In this document: piece after piece, positions 6,505 to 6,678 of the stretch
Position numbering within the stretch: the stretch's first letter is position 1
How the letters are laid out: the number at the start of each line of letters is the position of its first letter
Source: DATDOO01 sp035293245
GTDB lineage: Bacteria > Pseudomonadota > Gammaproteobacteria > Methylococcales > Methylococcaceae
Length of the DNA stretch: 6,678 nucleotides
NCBI GenBank assembly: GCA_035293245.1
Contig: DATDOO010000146.1
Location: forward strand, 1-6,678
Direction of reading: 5' to 3'
Translations under genes and position numbers: made by a program
Notes under the pieces: generated by a model
Databases searched by the model: none
The model's input: the letters and a program-made list of their open reading frames with translations, nothing else
What the model was told of the DNA's origin: nothing

Positions 6505-6537
6505 AGGGGTCAATTCTCGCATTCCAACATGTTGGAA
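6505..6537. repeat. REP-like arm ending in a perfect 16-bp palindrome
   Basis: The stretch starts with AAGGGGTCAATTCTCGCA and ends in the perfect palindrome TTCCAACATGTTGGAA (6522-6537). After 6537 the symmetry stops abruptly: a full palindrome would continue into the complement of the left arm, but the sequence reads AGAACTG instead. GGGGTC-starting motifs of this style are common in dispersed, often REP/RAYT-associated repeats of Gammaproteobacteria. That resemblance is recollection, not a search result. The palindrome itself is directly visible. Confidence 0.5.
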
Positions 6538-6543
6538 AGAACT

Positions 6544-6549
6544 GATAAT
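6544..6549 (+). promoter_or_regulatory. -10-like box in the element's left end
   Basis: GATAAT matches TATAAT at five of six positions. At the proper distance upstream (around 6521-6526) there is no TTGACA-like box. In IS110 circles the joined ends are known to assemble a promoter, with the -35 coming from the right end; this box could be the left half of it. Transcription would start near 6556, at the base of the hairpin. Confidence 0.4.
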
Positions 6550-6557
6550 CCTCTAGC

Positions 6558-6615
6558 CAGCCTCCTCGGGCCGGTGGTAACACTGGCCTGGGTGAATCGA
6601 GAAACGAGGAGGCTG
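6558..6615 (+). promoter_or_regulatory. structured leader hiding the transposase ribosome site
   Basis: An 11-bp perfect stem pairs 6558-6568 (CAGCCTCCTCG) with 6605-6615 (CGAGGAGGCTG). Inside it a second hairpin, GGCCGGTG (6569-6576) with CACTGGCC (6581-6588), has one G-U pair and closes on a GUAA tetraloop of GNRA type. The strong Shine-Dalgarno sequence GAGGAGG (6606-6612), 5 nt before the transposase ATG, lies wholly in the outer stem. The fold would therefore block translation of the transposase. Folding is inferred by hand pairing only. Confidence 0.6.
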
Positions 6616-6617
6616 TC

Positions 6618-6678
6618 ATGGCACTTTATTGCGGAATTGATCTGCATTCCAACAACCACGTGGTGGTGGTTATCGACG
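6618..6678 (+). CDS. IS110-family transposase, N-terminus only
   Basis: Twenty codons are visible before the window ends. The peptide starts MALYCGIDLHSNN and continues into a run of valines and VID. GIDLH with Asp8 is the first acidic motif of the DEDD RuvC-like domain found in IS110 recombinases, and the pattern YxGIDLHSNN is typical of that family. These enzymes excise and insert elements as circles, and some are guided by a structured bridge RNA made by the element. The ATG has a very strong Shine-Dalgarno sequence (GAGGAGG) at ideal spacing, but it is sequestered in a stem. Whether the gene is intact, and whether it belongs to the IS110 or IS1111 subgroup, cannot be judged from this fragment. 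Confidence 0.85.
   Translation, partial: MALYCGIDLHSNNHVVVVID

Larger units (their letters stand above)
6538..6678 (+). mobile_element. IS110-family insertion sequence, left end (partial)
   Basis: The element is recognised by its transposase N-terminus and structured leader. Its outer left boundary is not certain. I place it near 6538, where the palindrome symmetry breaks. IS110 elements lack terminal inverted repeats and often make no target duplication, so the edge cannot be read directly. It runs off the right edge. About 80 nt separate the inferred end from the transposase start. That is short for a full bridge RNA upstream of the gene, so any such RNA would more likely lie downstream, outside the window, as in the IS1111 subgroup. 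Confidence 0.7.

Noticed and set aside
6538..6617. Complete bridge RNA gene in the IS110 left end
   Set aside because: Only about 80 nt lie between the inferred end and the ATG. That is shorter than the roughly 180-nt bridge RNAs known from IS110-group elements, and no two-loop guide layout could be drawn with confidence.
1..6678. CRISPR array, tRNA or rRNA genes, defence system
   Set aside because: No regularly spaced repeats, tRNA cloverleaf or rRNA sequence was seen. All large frames are explained by housekeeping genes.

Overview
This window is a GC-rich proteobacterial chromosome segment. It carries a block of housekeeping genes on the minus strand and a mobile-element-damaged stretch at the right edge. 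Reading leftward from position 6092, the minus-strand order is truA, trpF, trpB, trpA, accD, folC, and then the start of a DedD-like SPOR-domain gene that runs off the left edge. This order is a well-known conserved cluster of Gammaproteobacteria and Betaproteobacteria. The free-standing trpF (not fused to trpC as in enterics) and the placement of trpBA between trpF and accD argue against an enteric or Pseudomonas-type arrangement. They fit groups such as Methylococcales, Xanthomonadales or Betaproteobacteria. I cannot name the genus from the sequence.

The first four genes are packed extremely tightly. truA ends 2 nt before trpF. trpF and trpB overlap by 4 nt (TTGA) with a TTG start. trpB and trpA overlap by 4 nt (GTGA) with a GTG start. 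accD follows trpA after 35 nt. A 260-nt gap separates accD from folC and holds GC-rich hairpins and a dispersed-repeat-like palindrome. folC is followed after 6 nt by the SPOR gene. The cluster mixes tRNA modification (TruA), the last steps of tryptophan synthesis (TrpF, then the TrpA/TrpB complex), the carboxyltransferase step that commits acetyl-CoA to fatty acids (AccD), folate polyglutamylation (FolC) and a septal peptidoglycan-binding protein (DedD-like). It looks like one long transcriptional unit with translational coupling at several junctions.

The right end (6093-6678) is different. Upstream of truA there is no fimV-like gene in the visible sequence, although fimV often sits there in relatives. 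There is a gene-poor, less GC-rich stretch with one possible small membrane protein (6312-6500). It is followed by a GGGGTC-starting repeat arm with a perfect 16-bp palindrome (6522-6537), and then by the left end of an IS110-family insertion sequence. The transposase starts at 6618 and only its first 20 codons are visible. Its strong Shine-Dalgarno sequence is buried in an 11-bp stem that encloses a GUAA-tetraloop hairpin. A -10-like GATAAT lies near the inferred element end without a good -35. This structured leader and its position against a palindromic repeat are the most interesting points of the window. The rest is ordinary core-genome sequence.
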